A stretch of DNA of 64,000 nt from Bacillota bacterium (GCA_023415775.1 JAEZJM010000008.1:1-64000), one strand, 5' to 3'. Positions 23,732 to 33,274 are shown, numbered from the stretch's first letter. The notes: generated from the sequence alone by a model not told the origin. Program-made: numbers and translations.

Positions 23732-24895
23732 CTATCCCAGCCACTTGCGGATACGGTCGACAGCCTCGCGGAGCCTATCCTGCGGCTGCACGAGCGCGAT
23801 CCGCACATAACCTTCGCCGTGGGGGCCGAACCCGACTCCGGGCACGACGGCCACCCCGGCATTTTCTATAAGACTGGCGGCGAAAGCAAACGAATCCTGC
23901 TTGGTCGGCACCGGCGCCCATATGTACATCGACGCTTTCGGCCTGGTAACCTTCCAGCCGAGGCTGTTGAAGCCGTCCGCGACGATATCGCGGCGGCGCT
24001 GATACTCGGCGGCCATCGCGGTCACGCAGTCCTGGGGACCGGTGAGGGCGGCGACGGCGGCCTGCTGGATGGGCAGGAAGATGCCGTAGTCGAAGTTTGA
24101 TTTCACGCGGCCGAGGAGCTCGACAGCCTTGGCGTTGCCGACCATGAAACCCACCCGGCAGCCAGCCATGCAGAAGCTCTTCGACATCGTGTGAAACTCG
24201 ACGCCGATTTCCTTGGCCCCCGGCAGGCTGAGGAAGCTGGGCGGCCGGTAGCCGTCGAAACACAAATCGCTGTAAGCGAAATCGTGACAGACGAGAAATT
24301 TGTAACGATTGGCCAGTTCGATCACACGGGCGAAAAACTCTACGGTGGCGGTGGCGGCCAGCGGATTGTTGGGATAATTGAGAATCATCATCTTCGCCCG
24401 CTTGAGGACGCTCTCCGGGATGGCGTCGAGGTCGGGCAGGTAGTCGTTCTCCGGCGTGAGCGGCATAAGATACAGTTCGGCGTCGGCCGAGACCGGCCCG
24501 GCGGTATAGATGGGATAGCCGGGGTCGGGAACCAGCACCACATCTCCGGGGTTGGCGAAACACAGGGAAATATGGGCCAACCCATCCTGGGAGCCCATGA
24601 GCGAATGTACCTCGGTCGCCGGGTCGAGAACGACGCCGAACTTTGTCCGGTACCAGTCAGCGACCGCCTGGAGAAACCCAGGCGTCCCTTTGGACAAGGC
24701 ATAGCCGTAATTCTTCGGGTCGGCTACGCCCCGCATCAGCGCCTCCATGACGTGCGGCGCCGGCGGCACGTCCGGGCTGCCGAGACTGAGGGTAATTACA
24801 TCCTTACCGGCGGCGACCGCCTTTTTGCGCATGTCGTCGACCTGGGTGAAGATTGCCGACGACATGCCCTGCATTCGTTTGGCTTGTTCGAGCAT
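23732..24895 (-). CDS. Class I/II aminotransferase (LL-diaminopimelate aminotransferase-like)
   Basis: 387 aa PLP enzyme, fold type I. VITLSLGSPDVPPAPHVMEAL, NYPNNPLAATA, CHDFAYSDLCFDG, the PLP lysine in HTMSKSFCMAGCRVGF, and the terminal Arg in GEGYVRIALVQP. The pattern fits the DapL-like/aspartate family. Substrate is uncertain; an alanine or aspartate transaminase is equally possible. Confidence 0.85.
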   Translation of the reverse strand: MLEQAKRMQGMSSAIFTQVDDMRKKAVAAGKDVITLSLGSPDVPPAPHVMEALMRGVADPKNYGYALSKGTPGFLQAVADWYRTKFGVVLDPATEVHSLMGSQDGLAHISLCFANPGDVVLVPDPGYPIYTAGPVSADAELYLMPLTPENDYLPDLDAIPESVLKRAKMMILNYPNNPLAATATVEFFARVIELANRYKFLVCHDFAYSDLCFDGYRPPSFLSLPGAKEIGVEFHTMSKSFCMAGCRVGFMVGNAKAVELLGRVKSNFDYGIFLPIQQAAVAALTGPQDCVTAMAAEYQRRRDIVADGFNSLGWKVTRPKASMYIWAPVPTKQDSFAFAASLIENAGVAVVPGVGFGPHGEGYVRIALVQPQDRLREAVDRIRKWLG

Positions 24896-25001
24896 ACTAC
24901 CCCTCCCTATAGGTTGCGGTCGCCCTCGTTAACCGGGCAACCACTCCGCCTAAACACTATATCCATCTAAGCGAAATATTCCAGCCGGAGGGACGGGATT
25001 C

Positions 25002-26399
25002 CTACCTGGAAGCCTTTTTATTTTGCACATATTCATGGATTTTAGCAGAGGCTTTCTTGCCGGCGCCCATCGCCAGGATGACGGTGGCCGCGCCGGTAAC
25101 GATATCGCCGCCGGCAAATACAGCGTCCTTGGAGGTCGCGCCGGTCTCGTCGGCCACGATATTGCCGCGCTTGTTGACCGCCAGGCCGGGGGTGGTGTCC
25201 TGCACCAGCGGGTTGGGGCCCTGGCCGATGGCCATGACGACCGTCTCGACGTCGAGAACATAGTTGGAGCCCTCGACCGGCACCGGCTTGCGCCGCCCGG
25301 ATTCGTCAGGCTCGCCCAGCTCCATCTTGATGCACTCGATACCTTTTACCCAGCCCTTGTCGTCGCCCAGCACCTGCACGGGGGCGGTCAGCAGGCGGAA
25401 CTCGACGCCCTCTTCCTTGGCGTGCTCCAGCTCCTCGTGTCTGGCCGGCATCTCCTCCTCCGAGCGGCGGTAGACGATATAAACCTTTTCGGCCCCGAGG
25501 CGGAGCGCCGTGCGGGCCGAGTCCATGGCGACGTTGCCCGCCCCCACGACGGCGACCTGGCGGCCCACCCGCACCGGCGTGCCGGTCTGCGGGAACTTGT
25601 AGGCCTTCATCAGGTTGACGCGGGTCAGGAATTCGTTGGCCGAATATACGCCGTTGAGGTTCTCGCCGGGGATATCCATGAAGTGGGGCAGGCCGGCGCC
25701 GGTGCCGATGAAAACGGCGTCGTAGCCTTCCTCGCCCAAGAGTTCGTCGATAGTATAGCTCTTGCCGATAACCGCGTTCACCTGGATATCGACCCCCAAC
25801 TTGCGCAGGGCGGCGATTTCCCGCTGGACGATGGCTTTCGGCAGACGGAATTCGGGGATGCCGTACATCAGCACCCCGCCGGGAGCGTGGAGGGCCTCGA
25901 AGACGGTCACCTTGTAGCCCAGGCGCGCCAGGTCGCCGGCTGTGGTCAGCCCGGCCGGGCCTGCGCCGATGACGGCAACCTTGCCAAGGACCTCGGCGGG
26001 CACTTCGGCTTTGTCCTCGCGGCCTGTGGCCATAGCGTAGTCGGCGGCGAACCGCTCCAGACGGCCGATACCGACAGGCTCGCCCTTCTTGCCCATGATG
26101 CAGTATTTTTCGCACTGGTCTTCCTGCGGGCAGACGCGTCCGCAAACCGCCGGCAGGTTGTTCTTGGTTTTGATCTCGTCGATGGCGGCGTCGAAGTCGC
26201 CCTCTTTAATGTTTTGGATGAATTTGGGGATATCGATCTCAACCGGGCAGCCCTGGCGGCAGGGGGCGGTTTTGCACTGCAAGCAGCGCGCGGCTTCGGC
26301 CTTGGCGGTCTCCGCCTCGTAGCCGAGGGCCACTTCGTTGAAGTTGCGGCGCCGCTGGTCGGCGGCCTGCTCCGGCATCTTATGCTTTACTTGTTGCAT
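25002..26399 (-). CDS. nfnB: NfnB: NADPH-binding large subunit of electron-bifurcating transhydrogenase
   Basis: 465 aa, homologous to the glutamate synthase small chain (GltD). N-terminal cysteines CLQCKTAPCRQGCP and CGRVCPQEDQCEKYC bind two 4Fe-4S clusters; FAD site VIGAGPAGLTTAGDLARLGYKVTVFEA, NADPH site VVGAGNVAMDSARTALRLGA, and C-terminal GDIVTGAATVILAMGAGKKAS. No glutamate synthase large chain is present. Its start overlaps the nfnA end by 13 bases, which marks it as NfnB rather than GltD. Confidence 0.92.
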   Translation of the reverse strand: MQQVKHKMPEQAADQRRRNFNEVALGYEAETAKAEAARCLQCKTAPCRQGCPVEIDIPKFIQNIKEGDFDAAIDEIKTKNNLPAVCGRVCPQEDQCEKYCIMGKKGEPVGIGRLERFAADYAMATGREDKAEVPAEVLGKVAVIGAGPAGLTTAGDLARLGYKVTVFEALHAPGGVLMYGIPEFRLPKAIVQREIAALRKLGVDIQVNAVIGKSYTIDELLGEEGYDAVFIGTGAGLPHFMDIPGENLNGVYSANEFLTRVNLMKAYKFPQTGTPVRVGRQVAVVGAGNVAMDSARTALRLGAEKVYIVYRRSEEEMPARHEELEHAKEEGVEFRLLTAPVQVLGDDKGWVKGIECIKMELGEPDESGRRKPVPVEGSNYVLDVETVVMAIGQGPNPLVQDTTPGLAVNKRGNIVADETGATSKDAVFAGGDIVTGAATVILAMGAGKKASAKIHEYVQNKKASR

Positions 26400-27223
26400 T
26401 TGCAGCTACCTCCTCCGCACCGCTCCGTTTTTTCGTGGTCGTGATACATCCGCTGGCGGGCCATCAGGCCGTTGAAGTCGACCTGGTGGGCGTCGAATTC
26501 CGGCCCGTCGACGCAGGCGAATTTGTTCTTGTTGCCGACGCTGACGCGGCAGCCGCCGCACATGCCGGTGCCGTCAACCATGATCGGGTTGAGGCTGACG
26601 ATGGTATGGATATTATGCGGCCGGGTGACGTCGGCGACGCTGCGCATCATGATTACCGGCCCGATAGCCATTACTGTGTCGATCTTCATCCCGGCGTCGA
26701 TCATTTCCTGCAGGGGATGGATAACGAGGCCCTTGCGGCCCTTGCTGCCGTCGTCGGTGGTGATGATGAGCTCGTCGCTGACGGCGGCCATCTCTTTTTC
26801 GAGGATGAGAAGGTCGGCGTTGCGGGCGCCGATGATGGAGATGACTTTATTGCCGGCCTGCTTGTAGGCGCGGGCGATCGGGTAGACGGGGGCGACGCCG
26901 ATGCCGCCGCCGATACAGATTACGGTGCCGAAGTTGTCGATGTGGGTGGCTTTGCCCAGCGGGCCGACGAGGTCGAGGAGGGCGTCGCCTTTATTCAGGG
27001 CGCCAAGTTGGCGGGTGGTGTGCCCAACCTCCTGGAAGATCAGCGTAATCGTCCCGGCCTCGCGGTCGAAGTCCGCGATGGTCAGCGGGACGCGTTCGCC
27101 GTCCTCGTCGATGCGCAGGATGACGAACTGGCCGGGCTGGCATTTCTTGGCGATCAGCGGCGCCGCGACGTCGAACAGCAGGACGCCGGGCGACAGTACC
27201 TCTTTCTTGACGATAGTGTACAA
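26387..27223 (-). CDS. nfnA: NfnA: FAD/NAD-binding [2Fe-2S] small subunit
   Basis: 278 aa. FAD/NAD reductase fold like dihydroorotate dehydrogenase PyrK (FGTVICIGGGIGVAPVYPIARAYKQAGNKVISIIGAR) and C-terminal [2Fe-2S] ligands MCGGCRVSVGNKNKFACVDGPEFD. With NfnB it couples NADH and reduced ferredoxin oxidation to NADPH formation, matching the ferredoxin-based metabolism of the window. Confidence 0.92.
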   Translation of the reverse strand: MYTIVKKEVLSPGVLLFDVAAPLIAKKCQPGQFVILRIDEDGERVPLTIADFDREAGTITLIFQEVGHTTRQLGALNKGDALLDLVGPLGKATHIDNFGTVICIGGGIGVAPVYPIARAYKQAGNKVISIIGARNADLLILEKEMAAVSDELIITTDDGSKGRKGLVIHPLQEMIDAGMKIDTVMAIGPVIMMRSVADVTRPHNIHTIVSLNPIMVDGTGMCGGCRVSVGNKNKFACVDGPEFDAHQVDFNGLMARQRMYHDHEKTERCGGGSCKCNK

Positions 27224-27282
27224 GTTCCATTCCTCCCTAAGCTAACAGTTATACTCAATTATAGGACAATAATTACCCATTA

Positions 27283-28575
27283 CTACTGTTTCCTACGCGA
27301 TTCTACAAGACGCAGGCCGCGGGCGCCGGCTTCGCGCTTCACCCGCTCCTCGTCGATGGTCGTCAGACGGCGACCGTCAAGCAGCACCTTACCGTCCACC
27401 ATAACTGTGTGGACATCGGCGGCGGCAGCGGAATATACAAGCAGCGACAGGCGGTCATGACGCGGATACCAGTGTCCGGCCGTCATATCGAGGATAGTGA
27501 TGTCGGCCTTGAAACCTGGCGCCAGCACCCCGGTAACTCCGCCCAGACCGAGGACTTCCGCCCCCTTCGCCGTGGCCATTGCCACCGCCTGGCCCGCCGG
27601 CACCGCCAGCGGATCAAGCGCGGCGACCTTGCTCAAGAGCGCCGCCAGCCGCATCTCTTCCACCATGTCAAGATTGTTGTTGCTGGCTGTGCCGTCCGTG
27701 CCGATGCCGACCGGCACGCCGGCCGCGATCAGCGCCGGCACCGGCGCCGCGCCGCTGGCCAGCTTCATGTTGCTCCCCGGGTTATGGGCGACCCGGACCT
27801 TCTTGGCCTTGAGGATGGCGATATCCTCGGCCGACAGGTGGACACAGTGGGCGGCCAGCACGCCGAAGTCAAACACCCCCAGCTCATCCATCAGGGCGAT
27901 GGGCGACTTGCCGTGCTCCTTGATGCAGCCAGCCACCTCGCCGGCCGTCTCCGCCAGATGTATATGGATCTCGGCCCCCAGCTTCGCCGCCAGAGCCGTT
28001 ACTTTTCTCAGGTAATCGGGCGGGCAGGTGTAGGGAGCGTGCGGCCCCAGCATCACCGTGATCCGCCCGTCGGCCCCGCCGTGCCAATCGCGGTAAAAAG
28101 CCTCGCTCTCCGTCAGCGCCTGCCCGGCGGTCGGCGCCACCCCGGCCATACCGCGCGACAGGGCGGCCCGTATGCCGCTTTCGTCAACCGCCCGGGCGAC
28201 ATCGTCCATAAAGAAATACATATCGGCGAAAGCGGTCGTGCCGCCCCGGATCATCTCGGCGATCGCCAGCAGCGTTCCCCAGTAGACATCCTCGCCGGTC
28301 AGCCTGGCCTCGGCCGGCCAAATCTTAGTCTCCAGCCACTCCATCAGCGCCATATCGTCGGCGTAGCTGCGGAACAGCGTCATCGCCGCGTGGGTATGGG
28401 TGTTGACGAACCCAGGCAGCACCAGCTTGTCGGTACAGTCGATCACCCGGTCGGCCTGCCAGCCGAGCTCTACCTCCCCCACCCTGGCGATCACGGCGCC
28501 GTCGATTGCCACGTCGGCCTTGGCTACGCTGCCGTCGGCGTATACCTCGCCGTTCTTCAGCAGTATCCTTGCCAT
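27283..28575 (-). CDS. mtaD: 5-methylthioadenosine/S-adenosylhomocysteine deaminase
   Basis: 430 aa. ATG 28575 (or 28578) with AGGAG upstream; the frame stays open far upstream but that part overlaps the aldolase. Amidohydrolase metal ligands NTHTHAAMTLFRSYADDMALMEWL, IHIHLAE, AAHCVHLS and GTDGTASNNNLD closely follow the MtaD family. Deaminates MTA to methylthioinosine, and SAH to S-inosylhomocysteine. Last gene of the salvage operon; its ATG overlaps the aldolase stop. Confidence 0.92.
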   Translation of the reverse strand: MARILLKNGEVYADGSVAKADVAIDGAVIARVGEVELGWQADRVIDCTDKLVLPGFVNTHTHAAMTLFRSYADDMALMEWLETKIWPAEARLTGEDVYWGTLLAIAEMIRGGTTAFADMYFFMDDVARAVDESGIRAALSRGMAGVAPTAGQALTESEAFYRDWHGGADGRITVMLGPHAPYTCPPDYLRKVTALAAKLGAEIHIHLAETAGEVAGCIKEHGKSPIALMDELGVFDFGVLAAHCVHLSAEDIAILKAKKVRVAHNPGSNMKLASGAAPVPALIAAGVPVGIGTDGTASNNNLDMVEEMRLAALLSKVAALDPLAVPAGQAVAMATAKGAEVLGLGGVTGVLAPGFKADITILDMTAGHWYPRHDRLSLLVYSAAAADVHTVMVDGKVLLDGRRLTTIDEERVKREAGARGLRLVESRRKQ

Positions 28576-29240
28576 CATTTCGCTCCTTCCTGACGCCGCC
28601 GATAATGTTCCACAAAAAAGCGGCGCATCTCTGCGACATCCCCGTCGCTCAATACCTGGGCCCCGCCCAGGAGATTGGCGTATAAGTAAATCTGGGCGCC
28701 CTTCTCGACAAGCTCGCAGGCCAGCAGCGCCTCGGCGGCCGTCCGGCCGCAGCCCACCGCGCCGTGGTTGGCCAGCAGCACAGCCTGGCGGTCGGACAGC
28801 GCCGCCACGGCGTTGGCCGCCAGCTCGGCCGTCCCCGGCAGCGCATACGCGGCCACCTCGATCGCCCCGCCCGCCAGTTGCACCAGATCCTCGATGATCG
28901 GCGGCAGCGGGCGGCGCGCGGCGGCGCAGGCGCTGGCGAAAACGCTGTGGGTGTGAACTACGGCGCCGATGTCGGGCCGGGCGGCGTAAATCGCCAGGTG
29001 GAGGGGCACTTCGGTCGACGGCGTAAGCTCGCCGGCCACCTGCTTGCCCCGCATATCGACGACGGCGACATCCTCCGCGCGCAGACTCCGGTAGTCGCGG
29101 CCCGACGGCGTTACCGCCACCAGCTCCTGTCCGGGCACGCGGATGCTCACGTTCCCCCATGTCCCGGCCACCAAGCCCCGCTCCAGCATCGCCTGTCCCG
29201 TCCTCACAACCTCGGCCCTTACGGCCGCCAGCTCGTTCAT
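28575..29240 (-). CDS. Class II aldolase (methylthioribulose-1-phosphate aldolase-like)
   Basis: 221 aa from ATG 29240. Zinc ligands HTHSVFASACA and a downstream His in LLANHGAVGCG; GTWGNVSIRVPG is the sugar-phosphate binding start. In this operon, next to mtnA and mtnP, it is likely the aldolase that splits 5-methylthioribulose-1-P (or 5-deoxyribulose-1-P) to DHAP and an aldehyde (DHAP shunt). No mtnB/C/D genes of the oxygen-dependent pathway are present. Confidence 0.85.
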   Translation of the reverse strand: MNELAAVRAEVVRTGQAMLERGLVAGTWGNVSIRVPGQELVAVTPSGRDYRSLRAEDVAVVDMRGKQVAGELTPSTEVPLHLAIYAARPDIGAVVHTHSVFASACAAARRPLPPIIEDLVQLAGGAIEVAAYALPGTAELAANAVAALSDRQAVLLANHGAVGCGRTAAEALLACELVEKGAQIYLYANLLGGAQVLSDGDVAEMRRFFVEHYRRRQEGAK

Positions 29241-29268
29241 GCGTCCTCTCCCCTTCTGCTTCCAGCCC

Positions 29269-30510
29269 CTAAGCTTTGTTGAGATAATCGGTCTGGGTAG
29301 TCGACAGCTCGTCGATGGCGATGCCCATCGCTTTGAGCTTGAGGGACGCCACTTTGCGGTCCAGCTCGTAGGGCAGCTTGTAAACCTGGTTTTCCAACTT
29401 GCCATGGTTCTCAAGGATATGGAGGACCGACAGCGCCTGGATGGCGAACGACAGATCCATGATCTCGGTCGGGTGGCCGTCGCCGGCCGCCAGGTTCACC
29501 AGCCGGCCCTCGCCGAGCAGGTACACCTTCTTGCCGTCCGCGAACACGAACTCCTCGATATTCTTGCGCACCGTGCGGGTGCTCACCGCCAGCTCGTTCA
29601 GATGATCCTTGTTGATCTCCACGTCGAAATGGCCGGCGTTGGCCATGATCGCTCCCGGCTTCATCGCCTCGAGATGCTCGCGGCACACGACGTCGCGGCA
29701 GCCGGTCACGGTGACGAAGAAATCGCCCCTCGCAGCCGCATCAACCATATTCATCACCTGATAGCCGTCGAACAGCGCCTCGGCCGCCCGGATGGGATCG
29801 ACCTCGGTGACGATGACGTTGGCCCCGAGGCCCCTGGCCCGCATCGCCACACCCTTGCCGCACCAGCCGTACCCGGCCACCACCACCGTCTTGCCGGCCA
29901 CCGTCAGGTTGGTCGTGCGCATAATGCCGTCCCAGGTCGACTGGCCGGTGCCGTAGCGGTTATCGAACAGATACTTGCAGTATGCGTCGTTGACGGCGAT
30001 CATCGGAAACTTCAGCTTGCCGGCCGCCGCCAGCGCCTTGAGGCGGTGGACGCCCGTAGTCGTCTCCTCCGAACCGCCGAGGATGTTGGCGGCCAGATCG
30101 GCGCGCTCGCCGTGGAGCAGCGACACGAGATCGCCGCCGTCGTCGATGATGATGTCCGGCCTGGTGTCTAAAGCCTTATGCAGGAAGTCGTCGTACTCCG
30201 CGGGCGACGTGTTATACCACGCAAATACCTTGACCCCCTGGCTGGCCAGCGCCGCCGCAACATCGTCCTGAGTCGAGAGCGGGTTGGAGCCGGTAACGGC
30301 CACGCTCGCCCCGGCGTTCGCCAGCACCATGCCCAGATATGCCGTCTTGGCCTCGAGGTGCATGGTAATAACCATCCTTTTGCCGGCCAGCGGTTTCGTC
30401 TTCGACAGTTCGGCGTTCAGCACGTTCAATACCGGCATATGCTCCTTCACCCAGTTGATCTTGTCCATACCCTGGGGAGCGAGCTTGATGTCCCTGATGA
30501 TCGATTCCAT
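29269..30510 (-). CDS. ahcY: S-adenosylhomocysteine hydrolase family protein
   Basis: 413 aa. NAD site VVAGYGWCGKGVAMRARGLGANVIVTEVDP, substrate residues in SNPLSTQDDVAAAL and NDAYCKYLFDNRYGTGQSTWDGIMR. Shorter than typical bacterial AhcY and lacking the usual long insertion, like archaeal/Thermotoga enzymes. Given the MtaD deaminase in the same operon it could be an S-inosylhomocysteine hydrolase; both readings fit. Confidence 0.92.
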   Translation of the reverse strand: MESIIRDIKLAPQGMDKINWVKEHMPVLNVLNAELSKTKPLAGKRMVITMHLEAKTAYLGMVLANAGASVAVTGSNPLSTQDDVAAALASQGVKVFAWYNTSPAEYDDFLHKALDTRPDIIIDDGGDLVSLLHGERADLAANILGGSEETTTGVHRLKALAAAGKLKFPMIAVNDAYCKYLFDNRYGTGQSTWDGIMRTTNLTVAGKTVVVAGYGWCGKGVAMRARGLGANVIVTEVDPIRAAEALFDGYQVMNMVDAAARGDFFVTVTGCRDVVCREHLEAMKPGAIMANAGHFDVEINKDHLNELAVSTRTVRKNIEEFVFADGKKVYLLGEGRLVNLAAGDGHPTEIMDLSFAIQALSVLHILENHGKLENQVYKLPYELDRKVASLKLKAMGIAIDELSTTQTDYLNKA

Positions 30511-30511
30511 A

Positions 30512-31561
30512 TTATCTGCACCCTTTCTTGTTCTGCAGCGCGGCGATGACCTCCGTGTACGGAGCCCTGAGCACGCCGTGCTCGGTTATGATAGCCGTCA
30601 CCAGCCTGTTAGGCGTGACGTCGAACGCCGGGTTGAAAACATCAATGCCTTCCGGGGCGGTGCGCACGCCGCCCAGGCTGGTGACCTCGGCCGGGCTGCG
30701 CTCCTCGATGGGGATGTCGGCCCCGCTTGCGAGAGAAAAGTCGAAGGTGGAAACAGGCGCGGCCACGTAGAAAGGGATACCGTGCTCTTTGGCCAGCACC
30801 GCCACCGAATATGTGCCGATCTTGTTGGCGACATCGCCGTTGGCCGTTATCCGGTCGGCGCCGACGATGGCCGCCTGCACCATTCCCCGCTGCATCACCC
30901 AGCCGGCCATATTGTCGGTGATCAGCGTCACCGGAATACCCTCGTGCTTCAGTTCCCACGCCGTCAGCCTGGCGCCCTGCAGCAGCGGCCGCGTCTCGTC
31001 GGCATACACACGGCTGATACGCCCCTGCCGCCAAGCCTCACCCACGACCCCCAGAGCCGTGCCGAACGCTACCGTCGCCAGCGCACCGGCGTTGCAGTGG
31101 GTCAGGACGGCGCACTGCGGCGGGAAAAGCGCAGCGCCGTGGGTCGAGATGCGGCGGTTGACCGCCTCGTCCTCGCGGGCGATAGCCACCGCCTCCTCCT
31201 CCAGCGCCGCCGTCACGGCCGCCGGGTCGGCGGCGCTGCCGTAGCGGCTGGCCACCGACAGCATCCGGTCGATGGCCCAGAAAAGATTGACAGCCGTCGG
31301 CCGCGTGCCCCGCAGCTCCTCGGCGACACCCAGCAACGCGGTCCAGAAATCCCCCGGCCGCGCCGTCAATTCGCGGGCTCCCAGCACCAGGCCGAAGGCC
31401 GCGGCCGCGCCGATGGCCGGAGCGCCCCGCACCTCCAGGCGGCGGATCGCCTCAGCCACCCGTCGCCAATCGCGGCAGTCGATAAACTCCGTACTCCCCG
31501 GCAAAGCCGTCTGATTCAATAATTTCAGGCAGTCAGCCTGCCACTCCAGCGAACGCAACAC
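30512..31561 (-). CDS. mtnA: Methylthioribose-1-phosphate isomerase
   Basis: 349 aa. RRLEVRGAPAIGAAAAFGLVLGARE, THCNAGALATVAFGTALGVV, VYADETRPLLQGARLTAWEL and IVGADRITANGDVANKIGTYSVAVLAKEHGIPFYVAAP are diagnostic of MtnA (eIF2B-like fold). Converts (5-deoxy/methylthio)ribose-1-P to the ribulose form. Tightly spaced in the operon between mtnP and ahcY. Confidence 0.94.
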   Translation of the reverse strand: MLRSLEWQADCLKLLNQTALPGSTEFIDCRDWRRVAEAIRRLEVRGAPAIGAAAAFGLVLGARELTARPGDFWTALLGVAEELRGTRPTAVNLFWAIDRMLSVASRYGSAADPAAVTAALEEEAVAIAREDEAVNRRISTHGAALFPPQCAVLTHCNAGALATVAFGTALGVVGEAWRQGRISRVYADETRPLLQGARLTAWELKHEGIPVTLITDNMAGWVMQRGMVQAAIVGADRITANGDVANKIGTYSVAVLAKEHGIPFYVAAPVSTFDFSLASGADIPIEERSPAEVTSLGGVRTAPEGIDVFNPAFDVTPNRLVTAIITEHGVLRAPYTEVIAALQNKKGCR

Positions 31562-31574
31562 AGATCACCACTCT

Positions 31575-32372
31575 CTACAGTTTGAAGCCGCCGTATTCGG
31601 CCAGCGCCCGCCGGCATGCGCATGGGGCCTCGGCATCGATCCTCGCGATAGCTGCCATCACCAATGTCTTGAAATTCTCCAGATTGGTCCGCATGGCGTC
31701 GAGCACCTCGCCGTGGGTCAGCGGCTGGGTCGAAATACCGGCGGCGAAATTCGTCACCATCGACACCGTCGCGTAGCACATCTCGGCCTCTCGCGCCAGC
31801 ACCACCTCGGGAACGTTCGTCATGCCGACGATGTCGCCTCCCAGCATAGCGTAAGCCTTAATCTCGGCCGGCGTCTCGAACCGCGGGCCCTCGGTGCACA
31901 CATACGTGCCCCAGTTATGGCACGGGATAGCGTTATCGGTAGCCGTCTTGTGCAAAACGGCCCTTAGTGTCGGGCAATACGGCTCGGTCACGTCAACATG
32001 CACGACCTCGCGGTCGCCGCCCTCATAAAAAGTCGACACCCTGTTCTTGGTGAAATCGATGAACTGGTCGGTCAGTACGAAATGGCCGGGCGCCATTTCG
32101 TGCTTGAGCGAACCCACCGCCGTCGTCGCGATGATGCTCTGCACGCCGATCTTCTTCATCGCCCAGATATTGGCCCGGTAATTGATGAGATGCGGCGCGA
32201 TAAAATGCGTTTTGCCGTGGCGGGGGATGAACGCCACCTCTTTGCCTGCATACTCCCCGACCTCGTATTTCACATCGCCGTAAGGCGTCGTGATATTCTC
32301 CGTGCGGACGTTCTCCAAAATTCGCGGGTCGTACAGCCCCGTGCCGCCGATAATCGCTATCCTTGTCATCAA
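31575..32372 (-). CDS. mtnP: MTAP-family nucleoside phosphorylase, probably 6-oxopurine (methylthioinosine) specific
   Basis: 265 aa. IGGTGLYDP, FIPRHGKTHFIAPHLINYRANIWAMK and TEGPRFETPAEIKAYAMLGGDIVGMTNVPEVVLAREAEMCYA are MTAP-family. The base-recognition residues that are Asp in adenine-specific human MTAP (TDYD) are Asn208 and Ala210 here (MVTNFAAGI), as in 6-oxopurine phosphorylases. That predicts methylthioinosine phosphorylase activity, agreeing with mtaD in the operon. First gene of the operon. Confidence 0.9.
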   Translation of the reverse strand: MMTRIAIIGGTGLYDPRILENVRTENITTPYGDVKYEVGEYAGKEVAFIPRHGKTHFIAPHLINYRANIWAMKKIGVQSIIATTAVGSLKHEMAPGHFVLTDQFIDFTKNRVSTFYEGGDREVVHVDVTEPYCPTLRAVLHKTATDNAIPCHNWGTYVCTEGPRFETPAEIKAYAMLGGDIVGMTNVPEVVLAREAEMCYATVSMVTNFAAGISTQPLTHGEVLDAMRTNLENFKTLVMAAIARIDAEAPCACRRALAEYGGFKL

Positions 32373-32578
32373 TGTGCCCCCCTAGAATCGCTGCATTTCT
32401 CTCAATATAATATGTACCAATTTTTACGGGCCAACAATAGGTTGTACAAAGTGTTATATATTGGCCTTTGCGATTCAATTCTCCTCCCTGTTCTACAAAA
32501 AACGGCCGCCCCGCAGCACCCATCTGCGTCGTACCGCAAAAAAACGGCCCCCGCTGTCGCGGAGGCCCGGAAAAACTA

Positions 32579-33190
32579 TTACTTGAAGATACCGAACGGC
32601 TTGCCCATCGGCATGAACGGCTTGCCGAAGTGCGTGTTCAGCACGACAGCGCAGCACCCGTAGAAGGTCAGGAGTGAGATAACAAATTCGGTCCAGGCGG
32701 CGACGACGTGCGCAGCGTGGGCGGCGATGCCGAACGCGTTCAGGGCCAGAGCGGCGAGCAGCACGTCGATCAGCACCATGATCGCGAAGATAACCTTGTT
32801 GACTTCCATCGCGCCGACGGTCATCAAGACGGAAAAGATCAGATAACCGGTGAAGGCCCACCCGAGTTGCCCCACATCGGCGGCCTGGGCCAGAATCGGG
32901 CCGAATACGCCCATCTTCATCATCCAGGCGGTGGCGATCGCGTACCAGAAGAAAGCGTACGCGCCGAACACGGTGGCGCCCCATATATTATTATGGAAAA
33001 AATCGAAGATCGAAGCGACGAGCTGGGCGGTTGCCCCCAGGAAAATTGCGTAAACGATAACGAATGACAACCCGGTTGTCCACCCCAGTTTCTGTGAAGC
33101 AGCCACCATCGTAACCATTGCCAAACCAAAAAGTCCCAGTCCGGTCGGATTCGCGAGCACCAATTGAGTTTTCTGCGGTCCCTCTGCCAT
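32579..33190 (-). CDS. GPR1/FUN34/YaaH (SatP) acetate transporter
   Basis: 203 aa from ATG 33190 (GGGGAGGAG upstream). Six hydrophobic helices, the signature NPTGLGLFGLAMVTM (NPxPLGL family variant) and FDFFHNNIWGATVFGAYAFFWYA. Acetate/succinate:proton symport family. A good promoter lies upstream, so it is probably a single-gene transcript. Confidence 0.88.
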   Translation of the reverse strand: MAEGPQKTQLVLANPTGLGLFGLAMVTMVAASQKLGWTTGLSFVIVYAIFLGATAQLVASIFDFFHNNIWGATVFGAYAFFWYAIATAWMMKMGVFGPILAQAADVGQLGWAFTGYLIFSVLMTVGAMEVNKVIFAIMVLIDVLLAALALNAFGIAAHAAHVVAAWTEFVISLLTFYGCCAVVLNTHFGKPFMPMGKPFGIFK

Positions 33191-33245
33191 TTTTTTACAC
33201 TCCTCCCCTAAAATAAAAACAATGCAACACAAGTAAACACATTCT

Positions 33246-33274
33246 AAATTATCATATCAGAGGAGGCTCGTCAA
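33246..33274 (-). promoter_or_regulatory. Promoter of acetate transporter gene
   Basis: Reverse strand TTGACG (33274-33269), 17-bp spacer, TAATTT (33251-33246). Confidence 0.6.

Noticed and set aside
25023..26444. 473-aa frame opposite nfnB
   Set aside because: Antisense shadow of a well-recognised gene, no ribosome site, no family resemblance.
27283..29160. 625-aa open frame containing the MTA deaminase
   Set aside because: The N-terminal about 195 codons are Arg/Gly-rich nonsense on the aldolase gene's other frame; the deaminase starts at 28575 with its own ribosome site.
32373..32578. SAM riboswitch ahead of the methylthioadenosine operon
   Set aside because: No S-box core sequences (such as AGAGAGGUGGAGGGA) are found on the reverse strand.
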